A program made the translations under genes and the position numbers. From Brevibacillus sp. (lineage in GTDB: Bacteria; Bacillota; Bacilli; Brevibacillales; Brevibacillaceae), in assembly GCA_017656235.1 (NCBI GenBank), contig JACDOF010000008.1:62001-126000 (forward strand): a stretch of 64,000 nt of DNA, written 5' to 3'. The notes below the pieces were generated by a model. It made no database searches, had not been told where the DNA came from, and was given only the letters and a program-made list of their open reading frames with translations. Shown one piece after another: positions 53,130 through 61,810 of this stretch. The first letter of the stretch is position 1. Each line of letters starts with the position of its first letter.

Positions 53130-54302
53130 ATGGAGTCCGTCGTGATTGTCGCTGCCGGACGCACACCGATTGGATCGTTCGGTGGCAGTCTGAAAGATGT
53201 AAGCGCTCGCAAACTGGCGGAAGTGGTGATTCGCGGCGTACTGGATCGGGCCGGACTTGATCCAGACCAGGTGGACGAAGTGATTCTCGGCAATTGTATC
53301 CAGCGTACCGATGAACCCAACATCGCCCGTACGGCGGCGCTTGATGCCGGATTGGGAAAGGAAGTGACCGCCTACACGGTGCAGCGGCAGTGTTCTTCGG
53401 GGATGCAGGCAATCGCCAGCGGAGTGGCGCAGATCCTGCTTGGCGACAGTGACGTGGTCATTGCCGGTGGGGTGGAAAGCATGAGCAATGCGCCTTACGT
53501 CTTGAAGAATGCCCGTTGGGGGAAGCGGATCATGCATGGCGAGATGACGGATGCGCTGTGGGAGCTTTTGACAGACCCCCATCACCAGATTCTGATGGGA
53601 GAGACAGCCGAACGATTGGCCGACAAGTACGGGATTACCCGTCAAGAACAGGACGAGATCGCCCTAAGGAGCCACCAGAACGCGATCCGCGCAATCGACA
53701 GCGGCGTTTTTCGCGAAGAGATCATCCCGGTTCCCGTACACAAGCGAAATGAGACAGTATGGGTGGATACCGACGAGCATCCCCGTAGAGACGTAAGCCT
53801 GGAGGGACTGGCCGCCCTGAAACCGGCGTTTCGCCCGGACGGGACGGTTACCGCAGGAAACGCCTCCGGCATCAACGATGGAGCGGCAGCGGTCATCCTG
53901 ATGAAAGAGGGCCGGGCGCGCGAGTTGGGACTTACCCCGCTGGCCCGAATCGTTTCCTATGCCTGGGCCGGGGTGGAGCCGGATTTGATGGGCTACGGTC
54001 CGGTACCGGCTGTTCAAAAGGCGCTGGCCAAAGCACAGCTCTCCCTCGACCAAATGGAGCGGATCGAAGTAAACGAAGCGTTTGCCGCCCAGTACCTGGC
54101 TGTGGAAAAACTGCTGCGGTTGCCGCGTGAGATCACCAATGTAAACGGCAGCGGCATCTCGCTCGGCCATCCGGTCGGCTGTACCGGCTGCCGCATCGTC
54201 GTCTCACTTCTGTACGAACTTATGCGCAGCGGACGGAAACGCGGTTTGGCCACCCTTTGCGTTGGCGGCGGCATGGGGATGGCGATGGTGCTGGAACGGT
54301 AG
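53130..54302 (+). CDS. Acetyl-CoA acetyltransferase (thiolase)
   Basis: A 390-residue thiolase that condenses or cleaves acetoacetyl-CoA. The nucleophile is in [13 protein letters not shown] (Cys88), the general-base histidine in [11 protein letters not shown] (about His348) and the second cysteine in [10 protein letters not shown] (about Cys378). GAGAGGG lies 8 bases before the ATG at 53130. It closely follows the PrmA-like gene and is followed by a terminator. It could act in fatty acid degradation with the operon at 55611. Confidence 0.93.
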   Translation: MESVVIVAAGRTPIGSFGGSLKDVSARKLAEVVIRGVLDRAGLDPDQVDEVILGNCIQRTDEPNIARTAALDAGLGKEVTAYTVQRQCSSGMQAIASGVAQILLGDSDVVIAGGVESMSNAPYVLKNARWGKRIMHGEMTDALWELLTDPHHQILMGETAERLADKYGITRQEQDEIALRSHQNAIRAIDSGVFREEIIPVPVHKRNETVWVDTDEHPRRDVSLEGLAALKPAFRPDGTVTAGNASGINDGAAAVILMKEGRARELGLTPLARIVSYAWAGVEPDLMGYGPVPAVQKALAKAQLSLDQMERIEVNEAFAAQYLAVEKLLRLPREITNVNGSGISLGHPVGCTGCRIVVSLLYELMRSGRKRGLATLCVGGGMGMAMVLER

Positions 54303-54352
54303 ACCCGACGCAGGCGGTATACGGTCCCCTATTCCGGGCGATACTAACAAGG

Positions 54353-54388
54353 AACCCCATCCAGGCTGACAGCTAGATGGGGTTTTTC
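54353..54388 (+). terminator. Terminator after the thiolase gene
   Basis: AACCCCATC (54353-54361) pairs with GATGGGGTT (54376-54384), then TTT. Confidence 0.8.
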
Positions 54389-54422
54389 ATTCGTACAGGC
54401 TCGGCAAAAGGGGGTATGGTCT

Positions 54423-55439
54423 GTGGGTCACTGGTTGTATCGGAAAGCCAAGTGGATCATCGGCATCCTCATCCTGGGAGGTCTCCTTTCCGTTTTCGGC
54501 TATACGCTCTACATCACCAGCCGGTTTCATCACATGACCCAGGAATGGTATCAGCCTCTCCCCGACGAGAGGGCCACCTCCCTGGAGCACAAGGCAAAGT
54601 CGGCGGCACCGCCCACCGAACCGAAACCTTCCCCATTGTTGCCGCCGCCGAAACCGCTCAAGCCGTTCACCCTGCTGCTGGTCGGGGTTGACAGCAGAAA
54701 GGGAGAACGTGCCCGATCAGATACGGTGATGTTGGCTGCCGTTCATCCGGCCAAGCAGCGCGTTCATCTCTTGTCCATTCCCCGTGACACTTATTTGCTG
54801 CTGCCGGGCAGAGGGCATGACAAGGTAAACCATGCGATGGCTTATGGCGGCCCGGCTCTCCTCAAAAAAACGCTGGAACAATTTATTCACCTTTCCATTG
54901 ACCGGTACATTGTCGTTGATTTTGAAGGCTTTCGTCAAATCATAGACCAGATGGGGGGAGTTCAACTTGCGGTCAGCAAGAGAATGAGATACACCGATCC
55001 GACAGATGGGACCCGCATCGACCTCAAACCGGGTTTGCAGGTGTTAAACGGCAAGCAGGCCCTGGACTACGCCCGCTACCGCAAAAGTGACACAGGACCG
55101 GAAGACAGCGACTACGAGCGCATTGCCCGTCAGCAGGAAATTCTGCACGCGCTTGCTGCCAAAGGAAGCTCCCTGCAAGGTATGGCCAGGGCAGTTCGTC
55201 TGATGGAGATACTTGGCGATCATGTAAAAACAGACCTGACCGAAGCAGAAATTGCTTCCCTTTTGCTGACGTATTCTGATTCGGAAGGAAACGTGCTGCT
55301 GACCGAGACGTTGAAGGGGCGCGATACGCGAATCTGGCGAAACGGGATTCTTGGCTGGTACTACCTGGTGTCGGAAGCGGAACAACAGCGTGTCCGGGAA
55401 TGGTTCCTCCGGGAACTGGCGACAAATACGAGTCCATAA
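54423..55439 (+). CDS. LytR-CpsA-Psr family wall-polymer transferase, GTG start
   Basis: A 338-residue LCP protein that attaches wall glycopolymers to peptidoglycan. A short cytoplasmic start and one membrane helix (about 10-32) precede a proline-rich linker and the LCP domain with SDTVMLAAVHP, LSIPRDTYL, MGGVQLAV and NGKQALDYARYRKS, whose arginines and aspartates bind the polyprenyl pyrophosphate. The GTG at 54423 follows AAAGGGGGT. It may attach the polymer made by the cluster at 38849-51810. Confidence 0.9.
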   Translation: MGHWLYRKAKWIIGILILGGLLSVFGYTLYITSRFHHMTQEWYQPLPDERATSLEHKAKSAAPPTEPKPSPLLPPPKPLKPFTLLLVGVDSRKGERARSDTVMLAAVHPAKQRVHLLSIPRDTYLLLPGRGHDKVNHAMAYGGPALLKKTLEQFIHLSIDRYIVVDFEGFRQIIDQMGGVQLAVSKRMRYTDPTDGTRIDLKPGLQVLNGKQALDYARYRKSDTGPEDSDYERIARQQEILHALAAKGSSLQGMARAVRLMEILGDHVKTDLTEAEIASLLLTYSDSEGNVLLTETLKGRDTRIWRNGILGWYYLVSEAEQQRVREWFLRELATNTSP

Positions 55440-55445
55440 GCAAAC

Positions 55446-55483
55446 GTCCCGTGCGGATGAGAAGCGCGGCACGGGACCTTTTC
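55446..55483 (+). terminator. Terminator of the LCP gene
   Basis: GTCCCGTGC (55446-55454) pairs with GCACGGGAC (55469-55477), then CTTTT. Confidence 0.8.
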
Positions 55484-55509
55484 CCAATCGTGTACAGGTG
55501 GAAAAAATG

Positions 55510-55539
55510 TTGGAAAATACATTTGATTTCGACTACAAT
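55510..55539 (+). promoter_or_regulatory. Promoter of lcfA
   Basis: TTGGAA (55510-55515), 18 bases, TACAAT (55534-55539). No FadR-type operator is visible near it. Confidence 0.6.
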
Positions 55540-55610
55540 AGAGCCAGGAAGAGGTTATGGATGCGCTTTCACGGGAGATGTGCCATTCAAAGGACCGGAG
55601 GGATTTGCCG

Positions 55611-57317
55611 ATGTCAAATGCCAAGCCTTGGATTGCCAGTTACCCCGTTGAAGTACCCGCGTCACTGGAATACCCCCGTGTTCCCCTGACGCACTTTTTG
55701 GAACAGTCCGCAAAGGACTTTCCCAACCACAATGCCCTGTACTTTATGGGCAGGCGAATGACCTACTCCCAATTGCTCTCCTATTCGTACCAGTTTGCCA
55801 ACGCACTGCTCAAACGCGGCGTGAAAAAAGGCGACCGTGTGGCCATTATGCTGCCCAATTCTCCGCAAGCTGTCATTTCCTACTACGGCGCTCTGTTTGC
55901 CGGAGCCATCGTCGTGCAAACCAACCCGCTCTACACCGAACGAGAACTGCTTCACCAGCTGGGCGATTCGGGAGCGGAGGTAATCGTCACACTCGACCTG
56001 TTGTATGAGAGGGTGATGAACGTCAAATCGTCCACTGCGCTCAAACGCATCATCCTCACCAGCATGGGAGAGTTCCTGCCATTTATCAAAAAGCTTTTTT
56101 ACCCGCTGGTCCAACGCAGGCAGGGACAAAAGCCGCGCGTTGAGTACGGCGGAGGAGTGGAAGCGTTATCCGCCCTGCTTGCCGAAAGCGAAGCCACCCC
56201 GGTGCAGGTCGAGGTGGACCCTGACGAAGATCTGGCCCTCCTGCAGTATACGGGCGGCACGACCGGCGTGGCCAAAGGGGTTATGCTGACCCATTCCAAT
56301 CTGGTTGCCAATGCCGTCCAGACATTAGCGATCATCTACAAACTGAAGAAAGGGCAGGAACGGATTCTGGGCGCCCTGCCGTTTTTCCACGTCTACGGGA
56401 TGACGACCGTGATGAATCTGGGCATTCAGTTGGCGGCTGAGATCATCCTTATCCCCCGCTTCGATGTCAAGGAGATCCTCAAGACGATTCACCGCGTCAA
56501 ACCGACTGTCTTTCCGGGAGCACCGACGATGTACATCGCACTTATCAATCACCCTGACTTGAAGAAGTACGACTTGTCCTCGATTGAAGCTTGTGTAAGC
56601 GGTTCCGCTCCGCTGCCGGTTGAGGTGCAGCAGCGGTTTGAGGCCTTGACGGGAGGCAGATTGGTCGAAGGTTACGGGCTTACCGAAAGCTCCCCGGTCA
56701 CTCACTCCAATCCGATCTGGGGCCACCGGATCAGCGGAAGCATCGGTTTGCCCTGGCCGGATACGGATTGCCGCATCGTTGATCCGGCCACCGGTGAGGA
56801 CCTGCCGCAAGGGGAAGTGGGTGAGTTGGCTGTCAAAGGACCGCAGGTGATGCGCGGTTACTGGAACCGTCCGGAAGACACGGCGGCCGTGCTGCGGGAT
56901 GGGTGGCTGCTAACGGGCGACATGGCTTACATGGATGAGAAAGGCTACTTCTACATCGTGGATCGCAAGAAAGACATGATCATCGCCGGAGGGTACAACA
57001 TCTATCCGCGTGAAGTGGAGGAGGTTTTGTTTGAACACCCGGCTGTACTGGAGGCAGCCGTCGTCGGCGTCCCAGATCCCTACCGTGGTGAGACCGTGAA
57101 GGTGTTTATCGTTTTAAAGCCCGGTCATTCCGTCAGCGAGGAAGAACTGGACGCCTTTTGCCGCAAACGGCTGGCTGCTTACAAAGTGCCGCGAATCTAC
57201 GAATACAGAAGCGAGCTGCCCAAGACGATGGTAGGAAAAGTTTTGCGCCGACAGCTTCAGGAAGAAAGCCGGAAACAGGCGCAAGGGGAAAAGCCGGCTC
57301 AAGAGATGACCCAGTAG
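55611..57317 (+). CDS. lcfA: Long-chain fatty-acid-CoA ligase
   Basis: A 568-residue AMP-forming acyl-CoA synthetase that activates fatty acids for beta-oxidation. The P-loop-like motif YTGGTTGVAKG is at about 213-223, the fatty-acyl signature includes DGWLLTGDMAYMDEKGY, and GKVLRR contains the catalytic lysine near the C-terminus. ATG at 55611 follows GGAGGG with an 8-base gap. It opens the fatty acid operon order known in B. subtilis (lcfA-fadR-fadB-etfB-etfA). Confidence 0.94.
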   Translation: MSNAKPWIASYPVEVPASLEYPRVPLTHFLEQSAKDFPNHNALYFMGRRMTYSQLLSYSYQFANALLKRGVKKGDRVAIMLPNSPQAVISYYGALFAGAIVVQTNPLYTERELLHQLGDSGAEVIVTLDLLYERVMNVKSSTALKRIILTSMGEFLPFIKKLFYPLVQRRQGQKPRVEYGGGVEALSALLAESEATPVQVEVDPDEDLALLQYTGGTTGVAKGVMLTHSNLVANAVQTLAIIYKLKKGQERILGALPFFHVYGMTTVMNLGIQLAAEIILIPRFDVKEILKTIHRVKPTVFPGAPTMYIALINHPDLKKYDLSSIEACVSGSAPLPVEVQQRFEALTGGRLVEGYGLTESSPVTHSNPIWGHRISGSIGLPWPDTDCRIVDPATGEDLPQGEVGELAVKGPQVMRGYWNRPEDTAAVLRDGWLLTGDMAYMDEKGYFYIVDRKKDMIIAGGYNIYPREVEEVLFEHPAVLEAAVVGVPDPYRGETVKVFIVLKPGHSVSEEELDAFCRKRLAAYKVPRIYEYRSELPKTMVGKVLRRQLQEESRKQAQGEKPAQEMTQ

Positions 57318-57425
57318 CAACCTTGATTGCTTCAGAGACAAAGTATCCTGAAGGGGACAAAAGTCCTGCGGTGCTGCCTGGCCAGCAAAGAAGCGCGACT
57401 GCCCGCTGCGAACGATCCGCAGGGG

Positions 57426-57459
57426 AAACCACCGTTTTTCAGAAAAGACGGTGGTTTTT
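57426..57459 (+). terminator. Terminator of lcfA
   Basis: AAACCACCGT (57426-57435) pairs with ACGGTGGTTT (57448-57457), with T run after. It separates lcfA from fadR, so lcfA and fadR are probably separate transcripts here. Confidence 0.8.
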
Positions 57460-57513
57460 GCCGTTGGGGCGTGGGTATTTCCCCTTACCCAGCAAAACGA
57501 TTCGGTCAAGGGA

Positions 57514-57542
57514 TTGACAGTACCGGAAACATGTATTACACT
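57514..57542 (+). promoter_or_regulatory. Promoter of the fadR-fadB-etfBA transcript
   Basis: Perfect TTGACA (57514-57519), 17 bases, TACACT (57537-57542). The expected start of transcription falls at the FadR operator. Confidence 0.75.
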
Positions 57543-57549
57543 GGCAGTA

Positions 57550-57567
57550 TGAATGAATAGTCATTCA
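57550..57567 (+). promoter_or_regulatory. FadR operator
   Basis: TGAATGAATAGTCATTCA matches the Bacillus FadR consensus (TGAATGAMTANTCATTCA) at every position and is an inverted repeat. It lies just after the promoter and 43 bases before the fadR start, so the repressor is autoregulated; long-chain acyl-CoA would release it. Confidence 0.92.
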
Positions 57568-57609
57568 TTACGCACAAACATCTTTGATTCAGAAAAGTGG
57601 AGGTTCAAC

Positions 57610-58215
57610 ATGGCAAAAAAAACGGGGGAAAAGTATCAAGCCATTATCGACGCAGCCGTTCGTGTAATCGCGAAGCAAGGATACCACAACGCCCAGGTGT
57701 CCCGTATCGCAAAAGAGGCGAAGGTGGCTGACGGTACCATCTACCTCTACTTTGAGAACAAAGATGACATCCTCATCTCTTTGTTTAACGAAAAGATGGG
57801 ACAATTCATCGAGACGTGCCGTCATCGCATCGAACAGGCGGACTCGATCGAGGAGAAGGTGTACGTCCTGATTCATGCTCACCTGAGCCAGTTGGCACAG
57901 AACCCGGAGTTGGCGATTGTCACCCAGATTGAACTGCGCCAGTCCAACCCGCTGATTCGCGAAGGCATTGGCGAAGTGATGAAGCGTTACTTCAACCTGA
58001 TTGACAGCGTGGTACAGGAGGGCATGCAGCAGGGAGTGTTCCGTCCCGAAATCGACGTCCGTTCTGCGCGGAGGATGATCTTTGGCACGTTGGACCAAGC
58101 GGCCACTGCCTGGATTATGAAGCAGTGCAAGTACGATCTCGTCTCTCAGGTGAAGCCGATTCATAACCTCTTCCTGCACGGGTTGTTGAAGAGCTGGCCG
58201 GAGAAAACGCTTTAA
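57610..58215 (+). CDS. fadR: TetR-family fatty acid degradation repressor FadR
   Basis: A 201-residue regulator that represses fatty acid degradation genes and dissociates with long-chain acyl-CoA. The helix-turn-helix region is ARVIAK...VSRIAKEAKVADGTIYLYF (residues about 18-50). The C-terminal ligand domain contains IVTQIELRQSNP, as in B. subtilis FadR (YsiA). ATG at 57610 is chosen to match that protein; the upstream frame to 57553 overlaps the operator. It is 100 bases before fadB with a palindrome between. Confidence 0.93.
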   Translation: MAKKTGEKYQAIIDAAVRVIAKQGYHNAQVSRIAKEAKVADGTIYLYFENKDDILISLFNEKMGQFIETCRHRIEQADSIEEKVYVLIHAHLSQLAQNPELAIVTQIELRQSNPLIREGIGEVMKRYFNLIDSVVQEGMQQGVFRPEIDVRSARRMIFGTLDQAATAWIMKQCKYDLVSQVKPIHNLFLHGLLKSWPEKTL

Positions 58216-58230
58216 TTGGCAATCGTACTT

Positions 58231-58286
58231 TGCTACAATTAGACATGGCAGCATCAAACAGGTCTTTCCTGAGCGATCGCTCAGGA
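58231..58286 (+). promoter_or_regulatory. Extended -10 promoter and perfect palindrome before fadB
   Basis: TGCTACAAT (58231-58239) has the extended -10 form; the -35 is weak. Downstream lies TCCTGAGCGATCGCTCAGGA (58267-58286), a perfect 20-bp palindrome that could be an operator or a transcript hairpin. It is not a FadR site. Confidence 0.5.
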
Positions 58287-58315
58287 CCCATCTTTTGCAA
58301 GTGGGGGGAGAAGTC

Positions 58316-59089
58316 ATGTCGTATCAGAATCTGAAAGTCGCGATCGAAAACCGTGTCGCCCTGCTGACCATCGATCACCCGCCGGCCAACGCCTTGAACC
58401 AGGCAACGCTGGCAGAACTGGAAGCTGCACTAAGTGCGCTGGAGCAGGATCAGGAGGTAAAAGTTATCGTGCTGAGCGGGGAAGGCCGTTTCTTCGTGGC
58501 GGGGGCAGACATCAAAGAGTTTACCGGTCTCAGCGGCGAAGATGCGGAAGCGATGGCGGTAAGAGGACAGCGTTTGTTTGATCGGATTGAATCGTTCGGC
58601 AAACCGGTGATTGCCGCCATCAACGGCGCCTGCCTGGGTGGCGGACTGGAGCTGGCGATGGCCTGTCACATCCGGTTGGCGGCGGCGGAAGCCAAGTTGG
58701 GCCTGCCGGAGTTAAACCTGGGGATTATTCCCGGTTACGGCGGGACGCAGCGGCTGCCGAGGCTGGTCGGTCGCGGCATGGCGACGAAGATGATTCTCAC
58801 CTCGGACATGATTGGCGGCGAGGAAGCGCACCGGATTGGTCTGGTCGATGCGGTGCATCCACTGGAACAACTGCTGCCGGAAGCACGCAAACTGGCCGCG
58901 GCCATTTCTGAAAAGAGCGGCGTGGCACTGCGCTTGGCCCTGGCGGCGATTCAGGGCAGCACTCTGCCGCTGTCGGACGGACTTGCCCGCGAGGCGAAGC
59001 TGTTCCATGAAGCATTTTGCTCGGAAGACATGAAAGAAGGAGTTGCCGCGTTCCTCGAGAAGCGCAAGCCCCGGTTTAGCGATCGATAA
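58316..59089 (+). CDS. fadB: Enoyl-CoA hydratase FadB
   Basis: A 257-residue crotonase-family enzyme hydrating trans-2-enoyl-CoA. Conserved sites are GRFFVAGADIKEF near residues 62-74 (oxyanion hole) and LPELNLGIIPGYGGTQRLPR, with the catalytic glutamate. It is placed as in the lcfA-fadR-fadB order. GGGGGGAGAAG precedes the ATG at 58316. Confidence 0.9.
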   Translation: MSYQNLKVAIENRVALLTIDHPPANALNQATLAELEAALSALEQDQEVKVIVLSGEGRFFVAGADIKEFTGLSGEDAEAMAVRGQRLFDRIESFGKPVIAAINGACLGGGLELAMACHIRLAAAEAKLGLPELNLGIIPGYGGTQRLPRLVGRGMATKMILTSDMIGGEEAHRIGLVDAVHPLEQLLPEARKLAAAISEKSGVALRLALAAIQGSTLPLSDGLAREAKLFHEAFCSEDMKEGVAAFLEKRKPRFSDR

Positions 59090-59103
59090 GGGAGGCAGAT
59101 CTG

Positions 59104-59871
59104 ATGAACATTCTGGTGGTAATGAAAGAAACGTTCGATACAGAAGAAAAAATTGTCATACAAGACGGAAAAATCAGCGAGGATGGAGTCGAATTCATCA
59201 TTAACCCGTACGACGAGTATGCGGTTGAAGAGGCGATCAAGCTGAAGGAGGAACACGGCGGTGAAGTGACCGTCATCTCACTCGGTCCCGACCGCGTGGA
59301 AAGCCGGCTGAGAACCGCACTGGCCATGGGGGCTGACAAAGCGATCCTGATTGACGACGAGTCGCTGTTCGGCGATGAGTATACCACTGCCAAGGTACTG
59401 GCTGCGGCTGCCAGAAGGGTAGGGTTCGACATCATCCTCGCCGGGCAGATGGCGGTAGACTCCGGCGCGGGGCAAGGCGGCCCAAGGATTGCGGAAGAAT
59501 TGGGGATTAACCATGTCTCCACCGCCGTCAAACTGGAAGTGAACGGCACGGCTGTAAAAGTGGAGCGGGATGTGGAAGGCGACGTGGAAGTGGTGGAAAC
59601 GTCGCTGCCCGTTCTGATTACGGCCCAGCAAGGGCTGAATGAACCGCGCTATCCCTCTTTGCCCGGCATCATGAAAGCCAAGAAGAAACCGCTGGAAAGA
59701 CTGTCAGCAGCCGATCTCGGCCTGTCCGCCGATGAGGTGAAAGCGAAGACGGAAGTAATAGAGCGGCACCTGCCTCCGAAGAAACAGGCCGGCCGGATTC
59801 TTGAGGGAGAGATCAAGGATCAGGTGACAGAATTGGTGCAATTGCTGCGCAGCGAAGCGAAAGTGATCTGA
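59104..59871 (+). CDS. etfB: Electron transfer flavoprotein beta subunit
   Basis: A 255-residue ETF beta, which with EtfA carries electrons from acyl-CoA dehydrogenases to the respiratory chain. The typical MNILVVMKETFDTE start and ETF signature region SGAGQGGPRIAEELG are present. It belongs to the fatty acid operon and is distinct from FixA at 35017, which shares only the general fold. Confidence 0.92.
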   Translation: MNILVVMKETFDTEEKIVIQDGKISEDGVEFIINPYDEYAVEEAIKLKEEHGGEVTVISLGPDRVESRLRTALAMGADKAILIDDESLFGDEYTTAKVLAAAARRVGFDIILAGQMAVDSGAGQGGPRIAEELGINHVSTAVKLEVNGTAVKVERDVEGDVEVVETSLPVLITAQQGLNEPRYPSLPGIMKAKKKPLERLSAADLGLSADEVKAKTEVIERHLPPKKQAGRILEGEIKDQVTELVQLLRSEAKVI

Positions 59872-59889
59872 CGGAAGAGGGGATGAACG

Positions 59890-60849
59890 ATGAAAAGAGT
59901 ACTGGTTCTTGCAGAAGCGCGCGACGGTCAACTGCGCAACGTTTCCCTTGAAGCGCTTGCGGCTGCCCGACTGATCGCCGAGGGCGGTGAGGTCGTGGCC
60001 GCCTCGTTCGGTCCGGGGGCGGATGCTCACGCAGAGGTGTTGGGCCAGCACGGTGCCAGCAAGCTGTACACGGTGACGGACGACAAGCTCGCCCACTACA
60101 CACCGGATGGCTACAGCCAGGCGCTGGTTGCGGTCGTTCGCGAGGTTGATCCTGATGCGGTTATCGCCGGCCACACTGCGATTGGTCGTGATCTGGCACC
60201 GAAAGTGGCGGCACGCCTCGGTTACGGCCTGATCTCCGACGTGACGGCAGTGGAAGCAGGTCCGCTGTTCGTCCGTCCGATCTACGCCGGTAAAGCGTTT
60301 GAAAAGCGGCGAGTGATTGAAGGCAAGACGTTCGTTACGATTCGTCCCAACAACATTCCGCCCGGTGAAGCGGAAGCAGGGAAGACGGCGGAAGTGGTTC
60401 CGCTCTCCGTGGAGATCAAAGACATCCGCTCGATCGTCAGGGAAGTGGTGCGCAAAACCTCCGGCAAAGTGGACCTGTCGGAAGCGAAGGTCATCGTTTC
60501 CGGCGGCCGCGGGGTAAAGAGCGCAGAAGGCTTCAAGCCGCTGGAAGAGTTGGCCGACGTGTTGGGTGCGGCGGTCGGCGCTTCGCGCGGAGCCTGCGAT
60601 GCGGGGTACTGCGATTACGCCCTGCAGATCGGTCAGACCGGCAAAGTGGTAACGCCTGATCTGTACATCGCCTGCGGTATTTCCGGTGCCATCCAGCACT
60701 TGGCTGGCATGTCCAACTCGAAGGTGATTGTGGCGATCAACAAGGACCCGGAAGCACCGATCTTCCAGGTGTCAGATTACGGAATTGTCGGCGATTTGTT
60801 TGAGGTGGTGCCGCTGTTGACGGAAGAGTTTAAAAAAGTGCTGGCATAG
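59890..60849 (+). CDS. etfA: Electron transfer flavoprotein alpha subunit
   Basis: A 319-residue ETF alpha subunit holding FAD. The FAD motif [20 protein letters not shown] and [15 protein letters not shown] are clear. GAGGGGATG precedes the ATG by a few bases. It ends the fad/etf operon; trxA follows in B. subtilis too, but here the HxlR gene and a repeat lie between. Confidence 0.93.
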   Translation: MKRVLVLAEARDGQLRNVSLEALAAARLIAEGGEVVAASFGPGADAHAEVLGQHGASKLYTVTDDKLAHYTPDGYSQALVAVVREVDPDAVIAGHTAIGRDLAPKVAARLGYGLISDVTAVEAGPLFVRPIYAGKAFEKRRVIEGKTFVTIRPNNIPPGEAEAGKTAEVVPLSVEIKDIRSIVREVVRKTSGKVDLSEAKVIVSGGRGVKSAEGFKPLEELADVLGAAVGASRGACDAGYCDYALQIGQTGKVVTPDLYIACGISGAIQHLAGMSNSKVIVAINKDPEAPIFQVSDYGIVGDLFEVVPLLTEEFKKVLA

Positions 60850-60892
60850 AAAGAGGGGCTGTCCTGAGGACAACTCCTTCAGATTGCAGACA

Positions 60893-61022
60893 ACGTGTCG
60901 TGAACACGAGTGAGGCGTTTTTCGCGCTCACGTAAGGTGGCCAACCTTGCCGCTGCGATTTCCCTGCGGATACGCCGTTTCGCTGGCAGGTTGGCCAAAC
61001 CGTTCGCTGGCGAAAAACCGCC
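60893..61022. repeat. Dispersed hairpin-rich repeat, copy C
   Basis: Shares cgcgctcacgtaaggtggcc (60923-60942) and gctggcgaaaaaccgcc (61006-61022) with copy B, plus gtgtcgtgaa (60895-60904 and 38684-38693). Between the arms lies an extra 60-base hairpin, AACCTTGCC..GGCAGGTT (about 60943-60992). The outer arms GGCGTTTTTCGC and GCGAAAAACCGCC can pair. Confidence 0.7.
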
Positions 61023-61188
61023 AAGTATGTTGATGAAAACACAAGATCATGCTCCGTAGGGGTAGGCGCGTATCTAATCATACAGTCAAAAATTGAAAAC
61101 CACCATTCGTGGTTTTCATCCCCAAAGAGGATAACAGCTATCCTTATTGGACAACCCCGCTTTTTTCGCAACATGTAAGGCAGCAGGG
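61023..61188. other. Intergenic region after repeat C
   Basis: No gene seen. Contains a perfect 9-bp hairpin GAAAACCAC/GTGGTTTTC (61095-61117), which may terminate the HxlR gene or etfA, and a small GATA..TATC inverted repeat. Confidence 0.45.
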
Positions 61189-61503
61189 CTACTCCCAGCG
61201 GGAAGCCCATTCTCCGATTGCATCTACCACCGCTTTTAAATCCTTCCCTTTTTCCGTCAGTTCGTACTCAATGCGAACGGGCGTCTCCGGATAAACATGG
61301 CGCACGACAATATTGCAGCTCTCCAGTTCCCTCATCCGCTCCGTCAGCATACGGTCGCTCATCTCCGGAATCTGTTCCTTTATTTCCTTGAAACGACGGG
61401 GGCCGCCCATCAACACACGCATGATCAGACCGGTCCAGCGTTTGCCGATCAACTCCATTGCCTTCTCAAACTTGGGACACATTTGAGAGTAATCTTGACT
61501 CAT
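61189..61503 (-). CDS. HxlR/MarR-like winged helix transcriptional regulator
   Basis: A 104-residue HxlR-family regulator. The winged helix includes KRWTGLIMRVLMGGPRRFKEI and DRMLTERMRELE. Cys9 (QMCPKFE) is the redox-sensitive cysteine position used by HypR- and YodB-like members, which sense disulfide or quinone stress. Its target genes are not apparent; the divergent neighbour is trxA, which would fit a thiol-stress role. Confidence 0.87.
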   Translation of the reverse strand: MSQDYSQMCPKFEKAMELIGKRWTGLIMRVLMGGPRRFKEIKEQIPEMSDRMLTERMRELESCNIVVRHVYPETPVRIEYELTEKGKDLKAVVDAIGEWASRWE

Positions 61504-61733
61504 ACACGATCACCCGATTACTGCATGCTGTGATGCTCATGCTTATAACATGATTATGCCATAAAATAAGAAGATGCGCCAAGGGCTTGCAGAGCAAGCA
61601 AAGCGGCGGCGGATCAGGGCAGCCACAAAACAGCCCCTTTCCTTCCCATATGATGTTACCGGCTTGGGCAGAATATGTGTTGTGAGCGAAGATGCGCATG
61701 CAGGAAGATGCATAGGCAAAGTGTCGCGAAGCG

Positions 61734-61762
61734 TGGTCAATCGAAAAAGAGAGTGGTATACT
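61734..61762 (+). promoter_or_regulatory. Promoter of trxA
   Basis: TGGTCA (61734-61739), 17 bases, TATACT (61757-61762) with a TGG extended element. Confidence 0.55.
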
Positions 61763-61810
61763 GTAGAACGTCAGGAACAGACGCTGCTTAAACAAAGGAG
61801 GTTTACTGAG

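Noticed and set aside
60895..61110. Group II intron, CRISPR or transposon end at repeat copy C
   Set aside because: No repeat-spacer periodicity, no reverse transcriptase or transposase, and no recognised terminal sequence.
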